Assembly: GCA_030615175.1 (NCBI GenBank)
Contig: JAUWZX010000002.1
Location: 1-64,000 of the forward strand
Direction of reading: 5' to 3'
DNA length: 64,000 nt
DNA from: Candidatus Parvarchaeota archaeon
GTDB lineage: Archaea > Nanobdellota > Nanobdellia > WJKC01
The translations under genes were made by a program, and so were the position numbers. Shown in pieces: positions 14,227-22,051 of the stretch. The notes under the pieces are model-generated. The model was not told where the DNA came from and ran no database searches. It saw only the letters and a program-made list of their open reading frames with translations. How positions within the stretch are numbered: position 1 is the first letter of the stretch; every line of letters begins with the position of its first letter.

Positions 14227-14700
14227 ATGAAAACTTGTATTTTCGTTATTGGTGACTCTGATAGTGGTAAGTCTTCTGTGATTAGGGCTTTGACTGGTTG
14301 TTGGAGAGGTGGTATTAGGGTTTTACGAACTTTAAGTAAGAAGCCAATAAGAATCCTTGTTGTAATCGGTTCTCTTCAAGAAATGGTATGTAAAAAGTTC
14401 CCACCAGATAAGTTTCTTAGTGAGTTAGAAAAGAAGTTTAAGATTAAGAGGAAGGATTATGACATGATTATTTGTGCTCTACAAGTAAGATTAAACAGTA
14501 AAAAATATAGTTATGACAAATACTTAATGGGGGCTAAAAACAAAGGACTTAAAGTCAAAGCAGCAATCATTAAGGATGATAATTCTAAACAAGTGATTAA
14601 TTTCTGCAAGAATAATAAAATAGGTTGCCTTGAATTGGACTTAAACAAAGGATATAACGAAGTTGCACATGAAATAAGAAAAAAGTTTTATCCTAAATAA
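14227..14700 (+). CDS. P-loop NTPase-like protein
   Basis: A 157-aa protein whose first strand leads into a Walker A motif, GDSDSGKS (9-16). A plausible second strand is YDMIICAL (about 78-85), but it lacks a clean Walker B Asp. Size fits a small kinase-like or GTPase-like fold. The 3' end overlaps the HEPN gene on the opposite strand by 13 bp. Substrate is unknown. Confidence 0.6.
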   Translation: MKTCIFVIGDSDSGKSSVIRALTGCWRGGIRVLRTLSKKPIRILVVIGSLQEMVCKKFPPDKFLSELEKKFKIKRKDYDMIICALQVRLNSKKYSYDKYLMGAKNKGLKVKAAIIKDDNSKQVINFCKNNKIGCLELDLNKGYNEVAHEIRKKFYPK

Positions 14701-15209
14701 TTTGTATAAATATTCTTAAGCGATAACTTCACTAATTTTTTTACTATTTTATATGCGGTTTTGAGAAGTTTGTTCTGATTTTTTTTATCTGGTCCTTTAA
14801 CTCCATGGAATAAGTTATTTCTTATACCATATAAGCATTCCAATAATACTTCAAATGTCTTTCCCAAGTCTTCATCTTGGTAATAATGTTCTCTAAGTTT
14901 TGGAATTATGTCCCTCCCTCTTTTTTTAAGCGTAAATTCCTCAAAAAGGTTAATTACATCTTCTATTTTGATTTCTTTAAAGAATTTGTTTAAATCAATC
15001 TTTTCTTTTAGTTCATTAATTAAATTACTGAATTTGTCCCCTTCCCGAGCACGCCATTTGTCCACATTAGGATTTCTTTGAAAATATAAATCATTATAAA
15101 TTATGTTTATTGCTATCCAATTATAAAAAAATCCCACATAACCGCTTCTTGCTCTCTTATGGACCCAAATACTAATGCTTTCTTTCTTATCATCATCTAA
15201 TTCTAACAT
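14688..15209 (-). CDS. HEPN-like protein (putative RNase toxin or nucleotide-binding helper)
   Basis: A 173-aa all-helical protein with the HEPN signature Rx4H: R130-N-N-L-F-H135-G in its C-terminal third. In HEPN toxins this pair is the RNase active site. Long amphipathic helices surround it. It converges on the P-loop NTPase, overlapping by 13 bp. Function as an RNase is inferred from the motif and from the accessory setting; non-toxic HEPN proteins also exist. Confidence 0.6.
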   Translation of the reverse strand: MLELDDDKKESISIWVHKRARSGYVGFFYNWIAINIIYNDLYFQRNPNVDKWRAREGDKFSNLINELKEKIDLNKFFKEIKIEDVINLFEEFTLKKRGRDIIPKLREHYYQDEDLGKTFEVLLECLYGIRNNLFHGVKGPDKKNQNKLLKTAYKIVKKLVKLSLKNIYTNYLG

Positions 15210-15292
15210 AATTAATATTAATCAACTACCATTTTTATTCTTTATTTATGTGCAGAAGTTAATAGTTTATGTGCAAGTTTATTTAATACTTG

Positions 15293-15329
15293 AATTTATG
15301 TGCAAAGCCGGCGGTTGCGAAAGGTTTAT
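15293..15329. repeat. Right boundary repeat of the island (TFB promoter)
   Basis: AATTTATGTGCAAAG leads into GCGGTTGCGAAAGGTTTAT. It matches the left copy (10077-10111). The 3' half is the promoter of the TFB gene. Two shorter TGTGCA copies precede it at 15241 and 15263. Confidence 0.75.
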
Positions 15330-15356
15330 AAAGGAGTTCTTCTTTCTCCTTATAAA
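15317..15356 (+). promoter_or_regulatory. TFB promoter: BRE, TATA and inverted repeat
   Basis: GCGAAAGG (15317-15324) fits a BRE and TTTATAAA (15325-15332) a TATA box, 43-50 bp before ATG 15375. TTTATAAAGGAG (15325-15336) and CTCCTTATAAA (15346-15356) form an 11-bp inverted repeat with one extra A, covering TATA and the predicted start region. Confidence 0.65.
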
Positions 15357-15374
15357 CTTAATGGTGATTTCCTA

Positions 15375-16307
15375 ATGAAAAAAAAAGATTTTAAAGGAGC
15401 TAAAAAAACTTGTTCTGAATGCAATTCAACAGAAATTACCTGGGACCGCACTCGAGGCGAAATGATTTGTAAAAAATGCGGTTACATAGTTGAAGACCAT
15501 AAAATAGACTTTGGCCAGGAATGGCGTGAATTCGATTATGACCAGATGGAATCAAGAAGAAGAGTAGGCAACCCCTTAACATTCACAAAGCATGATAAAG
15601 GAGTTTCAACAAAAATAGGGAAAGCAGGCGACTTATACAAGTTAGCAGCATCTGACAGGAAAAAATTCTACAGGCTTAAGAAATGGCAGTCAAGAATTAG
15701 CACTGCAATTGAAAGAAACCTTAAATTCGCGCTTGCAGAACTAAGAAGGGTTTCAAGCTTCCTGAACATCTCCAGAACATCTGAAGAGGAAGCAGCAAGG
15801 ATTTACTACATGGCAGCTGAACGGGGACTAGTCAGGGGAAGGTCAATGGAATCAGTAGTTGCCGGAGCATTATACGCTGCGTGCAGAAGGTACGGCGTTC
15901 CAAGAACCCTTGACGAAATCAGCAATGCATTCCCGCTTGACAAAAAAGAGATTGGCAAAACTTACAGATTCATCTGCAGAGAATTAAACATCAGGATACT
16001 GCCAACAACGCCTAATGACTATATTTACAGATTCGCCAGCGACTTAAAATTAAGCCCTAAAACAATCAGTAAAAGCCTTGAGATTCTCAAGATGGCCAAG
16101 CAGAAAGAAATTATTTCAGGCAAAGGTCCAATGGGTATTGCAGCAGCAAGCCTTTACGTAGCAGCACTATTATCAAACGAGCGCAGAACTCAAAGAGAAG
16201 TTGCTGACGTCGCAGGAGTAACAGAAGTAACAATAAGGAACAGGTACAAAGAATTGCTGGAAAAACTTGACTTAGAAGAACAAGTACGTAAAATGAAGGA
16301 AAAATAA
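15375..16307 (+). CDS. tfb: Transcription initiation factor TFB
   Basis: A 310-aa TFIIB homologue that bridges TBP-DNA and RNA polymerase. The N-terminal zinc ribbon is C13-x2-C16 and C32-x2-C35, the B-finger region follows (DQMESRRRVGNPLT), and two cyclin-like repeats occupy about 115-210 and 215-305 (SVVAGALYAACRR; GIAAASLYVAALLS). The C-terminal HTH of repeat 2 reads QREVADVAGVTEVTIRNRY. ATG 15375 is chosen because a longer frame adds non-conserved residues. Convergent with trm1, one base apart. Confidence 0.96.
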   Translation: MKKKDFKGAKKTCSECNSTEITWDRTRGEMICKKCGYIVEDHKIDFGQEWREFDYDQMESRRRVGNPLTFTKHDKGVSTKIGKAGDLYKLAASDRKKFYRLKKWQSRISTAIERNLKFALAELRRVSSFLNISRTSEEEAARIYYMAAERGLVRGRSMESVVAGALYAACRRYGVPRTLDEISNAFPLDKKEIGKTYRFICRELNIRILPTTPNDYIYRFASDLKLSPKTISKSLEILKMAKQKEIISGKGPMGIAAASLYVAALLSNERRTQREVADVAGVTEVTIRNRYKELLEKLDLEEQVRKMKEK

Positions 16308-17285
16308 TTATTTTCTTTTCTTTTTTATTATTGACTTCTTAGTCTTGAAACCCTTAGGATTATAATGCACGCGCGCTCCCAAACCCTCAATTCTCATCTC
16401 ATCACCTGACTTAAAGAACTTCACTAACTCCGTCGTCGTGTAATGCCAAGGAGGATAGGAATCCTCCTCACTTAACTCATTTATTCCCAGTGAATTAATA
16501 CTGCCAGCATAAACGGGTCCCAGAGTAATGCACTGCTTGTGCCTGCAAGGCTTAAACCCCCTATGCCCGCACTCAGAGCAGTAATGAATAAATTTTACTT
16601 CCCTGAGAAGGGAGTCCGCCCTCCCAGCACCTAAATCCTTAATAAAGTAAGCACGGAAATAATGAGCAGTGCAATGAGCAAGCACAGGCTTCAATGCAAA
16701 ATCAAACTCAGCACCAGTCTCCACCACATGCTTGATTAAGATTCTAAGCCCAGTCTCCTTCATAAAAGGATGACGCTGACTCCTAGCATGGTATTTTCGC
16801 ATGCACGCCCGCGGCTTAACTCCAACGAGAGCTGCAGTATCAGTAGCAGTAACAGCGAGCAGTCCATGCCTCTGAAGAAAACGAACTGATGACTCAAGAT
16901 AAGGATTAGGCGAGCCGAAAGGGTCAACATCAATGAAATCAAAATACTCATTAAGGTCATAAAGCAGGTGACTAGCATTCTTATTAAAGACCCTGGCCTT
17001 AAGATTATTAACCTTCAAATTCTTCTTCAATAACTTAATCGCCTCAGGATTCGCATCATTAAAAGTCATGTCAGTAACTCCTGCCTCACGCATTAAGCGG
17101 ATTCCGCGCGCACCAGAAGCGCATAATAAATCAAGGCAGTGCTTGGGTTTTAAATGCTTAACAACTTCAACTGACATGGTCCTGTCAAAATCCTTCCTAG
17201 GATTAAAGAAAACAAGCATTTTCTTAGAAGGAAGCCCTGTATGAACAAATAATTTCGCGCCGCCCTCAACCACCTGCTTCATCAT
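16308..17285 (-). CDS. trm1: tRNA (guanine26-N2)-dimethyltransferase Trm1
   Basis: A 325-aa SAM-dependent enzyme that methylates G26 of tRNA. DLLCASGARGIR (about 52-63) is the SAM-binding loop, FNDANPEAIKLL the motif II region, and DPFGSPNPYLE (about 120-130) the family's catalytic signature. A C-terminal zinc-binding segment shows CSECGHRGFKPCRHKQC (about 235-251). Length is somewhat shorter than the usual 370-380 aa. The start overlaps the stop of L35Ae by 4 bp, so they form an operon. Confidence 0.94.
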   Translation of the reverse strand: MMKQVVEGGAKLFVHTGLPSKKMLVFFNPRKDFDRTMSVEVVKHLKPKHCLDLLCASGARGIRLMREAGVTDMTFNDANPEAIKLLKKNLKVNNLKARVFNKNASHLLYDLNEYFDFIDVDPFGSPNPYLESSVRFLQRHGLLAVTATDTAALVGVKPRACMRKYHARSQRHPFMKETGLRILIKHVVETGAEFDFALKPVLAHCTAHYFRAYFIKDLGAGRADSLLREVKFIHYCSECGHRGFKPCRHKQCITLGPVYAGSINSLGINELSEEDSYPPWHYTTTELVKFFKSGDEMRIEGLGARVHYNPKGFKTKKSIIKKKRK

Positions 17286-17539
17286 GATAGACTAACTTCT
17301 TCACCAATCGCCTGACCAGGCAGTCCGCGCACAAAACGAGCTCTTAAACGACCATTGCCACCATGAATAGCAGTAACCACGCCCCTGATTAACTTGCCAG
17401 AACCAGTCTTAAAAACAACTTTCCTGCCAACAAACTTGTAAGCGGTTTTCTTATCATTAACATCAGATACTTTAAGAATAGCCTGATTAGGCGTGACAGT
17501 ATGCCTCCCCCGCCTGTATGAAACAATAATAACCTTCAT
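17282..17539 (-). CDS. rpl35ae: Ribosomal protein L35Ae
   Basis: An 85-aa large-subunit protein. MKVIIVSYRRGRHT is the conserved start, followed by GRKVVFKTGSGKLIRG and the signature RARFVRGLPGQAIGEEV. ATG 17539 is chosen; the frame can be extended upstream to 17593 only with non-conserved residues. It is the first gene of a two-gene operon with trm1. Confidence 0.92.
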   Translation of the reverse strand: MKVIIVSYRRGRHTVTPNQAILKVSDVNDKKTAYKFVGRKVVFKTGSGKLIRGVVTAIHGGNGRLRARFVRGLPGQAIGEEVSLS

Positions 17540-17615
17540 GATTTTAAAAAAAGAGCAATGAAGACCTTTTAATTCTTTCGATAAAGAAAACAAAAAAACT
17601 TATAAAGGAATAAGA

Positions 17616-18485
17616 ATGAATTATGGGTTTATGACTAAAAAACAAGGATTATCACTTGATGAATTAATCGAATTACTTGACCACTCTTATAATCATCCAA
17701 TAAACGCTGGCGACCGTATTAAATTAAAAAGCAGGGTAGTTGAAATTACACAAGGGTTTTATAAATCCTTAAAGCAAGCGCTTTCAGAAAAAACCAGCAC
17801 TAATTATACAGTATTAAAAAAAGTTAAAGCAAGAGAATTAAATGAGTATAAAGAGAAAGGAGTTATCTCACAAGAATTCTATAAAGCCTTAAAACAAGCA
17901 CTTGATAGGAAGTGCTTGAAGATTGGGGAAACTAATTACGTAAAATCCTTTAATAAAGTAAAAGAAAACAAAGTATTCTTTAATGAAGACAAAGGAGGAA
18001 TCAGCATTCATTCACCATGGGAAGTAATTGATAAAGATGAGAAAATGAATGAAATCCTGAAAAAGTTACCGCCACTGCCTTATACAGAAATAATAAGTGA
18101 AGACGCTGTTATCCGTGACGGCTATGTTTACTCAAACCATGAAGGAAACAAGATTGGAAAAACAAGACAGCCATTAATAATGAATGAAGTCATTAATGCC
18201 TTAAACGCGCTAGCATCATTATATGGAAAGACTAAAAGTTTAACTGAATTATTAACCAAGAAAGAGTTAATAGAGAAACTAACATGGAATAACCTTAACT
18301 CGGGTTCAGAAATAAATGGTTATAAAGTCACTGCAAGCAATCTTGAAGACTGGAAAAAGGAACTCAGAGCATACAAGATTTCCTTTAAAAGAAAGAATAA
18401 CATCATGTCAGTGCACAGGGTAAGAGGCGGAGGGATAACTCTTCCGCAAAAAATTGAAAACTTCTACTCTAACCAAAGACTGTAA
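17616..18485 (+). CDS. Hypothetical protein with paired repeat modules (paralogue 1)
   Basis: A soluble 289-aa protein. Near residues 12-53 is module A: LSLDELIELLDHSY, PINAGDRIKLKS and ITQGFYKSLKQAL. A partial repeat (GVISQEFYKALKQAL) follows at about 83-97. Near 207-285 is module B: KSLTELLTKKELIEKL, INGYKVTASNLEDWKKEL, MSVHRVRGG and TLPQKIENFYS. Both modules recur in the next gene. No known family is recognised, and no signal peptide or membrane segment is present. Confidence 0.6.
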   Translation: MNYGFMTKKQGLSLDELIELLDHSYNHPINAGDRIKLKSRVVEITQGFYKSLKQALSEKTSTNYTVLKKVKARELNEYKEKGVISQEFYKALKQALDRKCLKIGETNYVKSFNKVKENKVFFNEDKGGISIHSPWEVIDKDEKMNEILKKLPPLPYTEIISEDAVIRDGYVYSNHEGNKIGKTRQPLIMNEVINALNALASLYGKTKSLTELLTKKELIEKLTWNNLNSGSEINGYKVTASNLEDWKKELRAYKISFKRKNNIMSVHRVRGGGITLPQKIENFYSNQRL

Positions 18486-18536
18486 AAAACAAGAAACAAA
18501 ACATTTAAAAATGGAATTAAATAAATATTCATTTCT

Positions 18537-20843
18537 ATGGGAAATACGCTCTTAGTAACGCCTGAAGAAAACAAGTCATCATTAGTTAATGGATTAATAA
18601 AATTTCTTAATAATTACATTAAATATGATTTAAGTATTGGACTAGAAATAGGAGACGAGATTCCAATCAATGGGAGCGGACAATATATTACTCTTGATGA
18701 AGAACTCAGCAATGCATTAAAAGAAACATTTAATGAAGTGGAAAACAAAATCAAAAATAAAGATTACGACCATGAAATCAACAAACAAAAAATTAAATCA
18801 CTCATCCCTAATGAGATACTTGTAACTTTAATAAATAAAATTTACAGCAATAATATTAAGATAAAAACATCTAAGAACCTTGAAACAATATTAAAGAATC
18901 CTGAATTAAAGTCAGATGGCATTGAAGAAGAATCACTAACGCTCTACGACGTAGTAGAACTGCTTGACCGCTCTTATGATTACCCAATAAACGCTGGTGA
19001 CAAGATTAAGTTAAAAAGCGGGATAATTGAGATTACTGAAGAATTCTATAATGCCTTAAAAAAAGAAGTCTATGATTATGAGAAAAAAAACTTCAGAGAA
19101 AAAGAATTCAAAGAATATTATAATGAAAAAGAAATCCAGATTATTGATGACTGGGAAACAACGGATACAAATGGAATGAAAGAGATACATGAAAACCTTA
19201 TGAATGAAATGAATAATAATGATGAATTCACTGTCTATCCTGATAACGCTGAAAAAGTTGACTCTGAAAACATTTACAAATATCATTTAAGCCCTAAGTT
19301 TGAAAAATTATTAGAAGACCCTAATGACTTAATGCAAAATAAATTAATGAATTTACAAATGTTTATTTCAAATCCGCAAGACCATCCATTAAATAATGAA
19401 AGCAAAAAATTTATTAAAATGCTTAATCCGGAATTTAATCCGGAAAAAGACAATCCTGAAGACTTAACAGGCGTGATTCAAAATTTAAATAATTACTTAT
19501 TCACATTAATTTACAGCCCTACACAAAACTTAGAGGTTGCAGTAGATGATTCAAAATTCCTCGCCGGCGTTAAGAATTCATTAAAATCATTTTATGAACA
19601 GGCAGAGAAAGAATTAAATAATAAAATAAAGAAAGGCGCAGCCATAAGTCCTGAAGAATTAACTGAAATAACAAGGGGGCACATGAGGTTAATAAGCCTG
19701 TTTAAAGAGAACAAGGATAACAATTATGTCTATGCTGGTAATAATACAGCCAATGAATTATCACAATTCCTTGATTACTTCACAAGAGGTCAAATCAGGA
19801 ATGACTTAAGTAATTTAGAATCAGATTATGAACCATCAAGAATAATAAAATACTTAAGGATAAACCTGGATGATGTTGACAAACAATCAATGACTAAAGA
19901 CATTATTGAATCACTGAAGATTTACAAAAATGGAAAGGATATAGAATCAGTCAAGCAGTACTTAATTCAAACAAAAGAATATGAAGAGGATGACATTAAA
20001 GAAGCAATTAATAAGATAAGCAATTACTTTAAACCACAATCAAAAAATTTAAAAAGGGCTTCTGACACTAAAAAAGGCATGACTAAAAGTTTAACTGAAC
20101 TATTCACCCTGGATGAATTAATAAATAAATTAACAGAAAGCAATATTAATTTAGGTGAGGAAATAAAAGGTTACGCAGTCACTTCACAGGACCTTGAAAA
20201 TTTCAAAGAAGAACTAAGAACGTACGGCATCTCATTTAAAAAACTCAAAGAATCCATGTCAGTATACCGTGTTAAAGACGGCGAACAAACGCTTCCACAA
20301 AAAATTGAAAACTTCTACTCAAGCAAAAACCCTGCAACCAAAGGAAGCAAGTTTGATACATTATATGAAAGAATAGATAAAACAAAAGAAACTGCTATGA
20401 AAGCACTTAAGAATTTAACCGAACTTGAAGGCATCCTTAACAAAACAGTAAAATATGAAACAGAACATCAAGAGGTTAATAAACTAATTAATGAATACAA
20501 AAAATTAAGCAAAGTAAATGATTACACTCCTCTAACAGGCATAAAGGATTACTTAAATAATTTAAGTAATAAAGTTATTGAAGTTGGAGAAGATGATATT
20601 AACTTAGACGGCGTTATTAACGGCTTTGAAAATCAAATAAGCACAATTGAAAAAAACATCAGCAACCTGGATAATGAAATAAGTGAAGCCAAAAAAATAA
20701 AAATAAGTTGCACACCAAAATTAAATGAGAACCTTAAAAATGCATTAGATAAGTGCTATGATAGAATAGAAGAGATAACCAAGAATTATAATAGAATGAA
20801 TAAAAAGATGGAAAAACTTGATAATATATACAAATCTAGGTAA
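18537..20843 (+). CDS. Hypothetical protein with paired repeat modules (paralogue 2)
   Basis: A soluble, highly charged 768-aa protein. Module A is at about 133-175 (LTLYDVVELLDRSYDYPI, INAGDKIKLKS, ITEEFYNALKKE), with a degenerate earlier copy at about 35-66 (LEIGDEIPINGSGQYITLDE). Module B is at about 515-595 (KSLTELFTLDELINKLTE, IKGYAVTSQDLENFKEEL, TLPQKIENFYSS). A long coiled-coil tail runs from about 615 to the end. It starts 51 bp after paralogue 1 and likely shares its transcript. Function is unknown; scaffold-like architecture is an inference. Confidence 0.6.
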   Translation: MGNTLLVTPEENKSSLVNGLIKFLNNYIKYDLSIGLEIGDEIPINGSGQYITLDEELSNALKETFNEVENKIKNKDYDHEINKQKIKSLIPNEILVTLINKIYSNNIKIKTSKNLETILKNPELKSDGIEEESLTLYDVVELLDRSYDYPINAGDKIKLKSGIIEITEEFYNALKKEVYDYEKKNFREKEFKEYYNEKEIQIIDDWETTDTNGMKEIHENLMNEMNNNDEFTVYPDNAEKVDSENIYKYHLSPKFEKLLEDPNDLMQNKLMNLQMFISNPQDHPLNNESKKFIKMLNPEFNPEKDNPEDLTGVIQNLNNYLFTLIYSPTQNLEVAVDDSKFLAGVKNSLKSFYEQAEKELNNKIKKGAAISPEELTEITRGHMRLISLFKENKDNNYVYAGNNTANELSQFLDYFTRGQIRNDLSNLESDYEPSRIIKYLRINLDDVDKQSMTKDIIESLKIYKNGKDIESVKQYLIQTKEYEEDDIKEAINKISNYFKPQSKNLKRASDTKKGMTKSLTELFTLDELINKLTESNINLGEEIKGYAVTSQDLENFKEELRTYGISFKKLKESMSVYRVKDGEQTLPQKIENFYSSKNPATKGSKFDTLYERIDKTKETAMKALKNLTELEGILNKTVKYETEHQEVNKLINEYKKLSKVNDYTPLTGIKDYLNNLSNKVIEVGEDDINLDGVINGFENQISTIEKNISNLDNEISEAKKIKISCTPKLNENLKNALDKCYDRIEEITKNYNRMNKKMEKLDNIYKSR

Positions 20844-20897
20844 TTTTAAAGTCAACCAAAACAATTATAAATAAGTTCCTTTATTTTCTCAAGTAAC

Positions 20898-21839
20898 ATG
20901 AATCTTGATGGCTTCATTAATGAGCCTCCAGTAAAGCATGAGTTCTTCTGCGAGTGCTGCGGTGAAGATATAGGCAGGAATAATCAAAAATACTGCAGTT
21001 CCTGCGGTACTGGAATCAATGATGAATTATTAGATAAGATAAACAAGGCGAAATCAGAAAGCAGTGAGTTAGAAGCGAATGAAATTATTAGTGAAGTAAG
21101 CACGTATAATGATAACTCAGAAATGCTTGCTGATAAATTAGTGAAAATAAGAAGAGGAGGATTGAAAGGAACACAAATATATAAGAATGAATTAATAGTA
21201 ATAAAAGAACTTGGAATCCCATTAAAGAATTTGGGATGGTACTTAGAAAAAATTCCCTGGAAATATTCTAAAGATCTAAAAAAATCTTTTACAGCAGAAA
21301 TAAAGGAGGGGCGCGTGAGGGGAATAAAAATAAATAATTACAAATTAGAAAATTTGCCAAATAGTATTGAGGAACTGAGGGAATTAGAGTACTTAAACTT
21401 GGAGGGCAATCAATTAAGGACGTTGCCTAATTGTGTTAGTAAACTTAAAAAATTAAAATACTTGAACTTGCGGGGTAACCAGTTAAGTGAATTGCCTGAT
21501 AACATATATGGATTAACAGGGTTGCAAACATTGATTTTGCGAGATAATCAATTAAGAGAACTCACCGCAGGTATAGGGCAATTAAGAAACTTAAGATATT
21601 TAGACTTGGAGGGCAATCAATTAAATGAATTGCCTAATAGTATAAGTAAATTAGTAAGCTTGCTAACTCTAAACTTAAGGAATAATCAATTAAGAGACGC
21701 GCCTAAAGACATAGGCAATCTAACGAAACTGGAATACTTGAACTTAGAGGATAACCAATTAATTAAGTATCCTGAAGGCATTGGTAAATTGAAAAGATTG
21801 CGGAAACTTTACTTATGGAAAAGTGAGAAGAAAGATTAA
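20898..21839 (+). CDS. Zinc-ribbon and leucine-rich repeat protein
   Basis: A 313-aa protein. The N-terminus carries two CxxC pairs (CECCGEDIG, about 18-26; YCSSCGTGI, about 33-41), a zinc ribbon. A helical middle follows, then about seven leucine-rich repeats of 23 residues from about 148 with the pattern LxxLxLxxNQLxxLP. LRR domains usually bind proteins. The stop (21837-21839) is followed in the same frame by a further LRR unit, so the protein may be truncated. No signal peptide is seen, so a cytoplasmic role is likely. Confidence 0.75.
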   Translation: MNLDGFINEPPVKHEFFCECCGEDIGRNNQKYCSSCGTGINDELLDKINKAKSESSELEANEIISEVSTYNDNSEMLADKLVKIRRGGLKGTQIYKNELIVIKELGIPLKNLGWYLEKIPWKYSKDLKKSFTAEIKEGRVRGIKINNYKLENLPNSIEELRELEYLNLEGNQLRTLPNCVSKLKKLKYLNLRGNQLSELPDNIYGLTGLQTLILRDNQLRELTAGIGQLRNLRYLDLEGNQLNELPNSISKLVSLLTLNLRNNQLRDAPKDIGNLTKLEYLNLEDNQLIKYPEGIGKLKRLRKLYLWKSEKKD

Positions 21840-21968
21840 GTGATGACAATAAAAGGATTGCAAGTGCTGGACTTATGGAATAATCAATTAACTGAAGTGC
21901 CTGAAAGCATTGGTAAACTAAAAGGGCTGAAACTATACTTAGGTAGTATAGAGACCATTTATCCGTAA
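21840..21968 (+). pseudogene. In-frame LRR continuation after a stop codon
   Basis: Directly after the TAA at 21837 the same frame stays open for 42 codons. It encodes another repeat: LQVLDLWNNQLTEVPESIGK, then LKLYLG, to TAA 21966-21968. This looks like the original 3' end of the LRR gene cut off by a nonsense change, or expressed only by readthrough. An ATG at 21843 could start it separately. Confidence 0.55.
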
Positions 21969-22051
21969 ATAAATCTGACTTAAATCATCTATTGGAGCAG
22001 TTTATATATCAACCAAAACACTTATAAGTAATTACTGGTAGGTAGTAAATT

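Larger units (their letters stand above)
10077..15329. other. Accessory genomic island bounded by direct repeats
   Basis: About 5.25 kb between two related direct repeats. It holds short hypothetical genes on both strands, a wHTH remnant, a GIY-YIG nuclease, two zinc-ribbon proteins, a P-loop NTPase and a HEPN protein, with many copies of a short TGTGCA repeat in the gaps. Conserved housekeeping genes begin immediately to the right (TFB). No recombinase is seen, so how it moved is unknown; the island itself is an inference from repeats and gene content. Confidence 0.5.

Noticed and set aside
10077-15329. CRISPR array or integron from the repeats
   Set aside because: Repeat spacing is irregular (tens to thousands of bases), copies vary, and no cas or integrase gene is present.
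19056-19286. Minus-strand hydrophobic frame (Phe/Ile-rich)
   Set aside because: Arises from AT-rich, Lys/Glu-coding sequence of the 768-aa gene on the plus strand.
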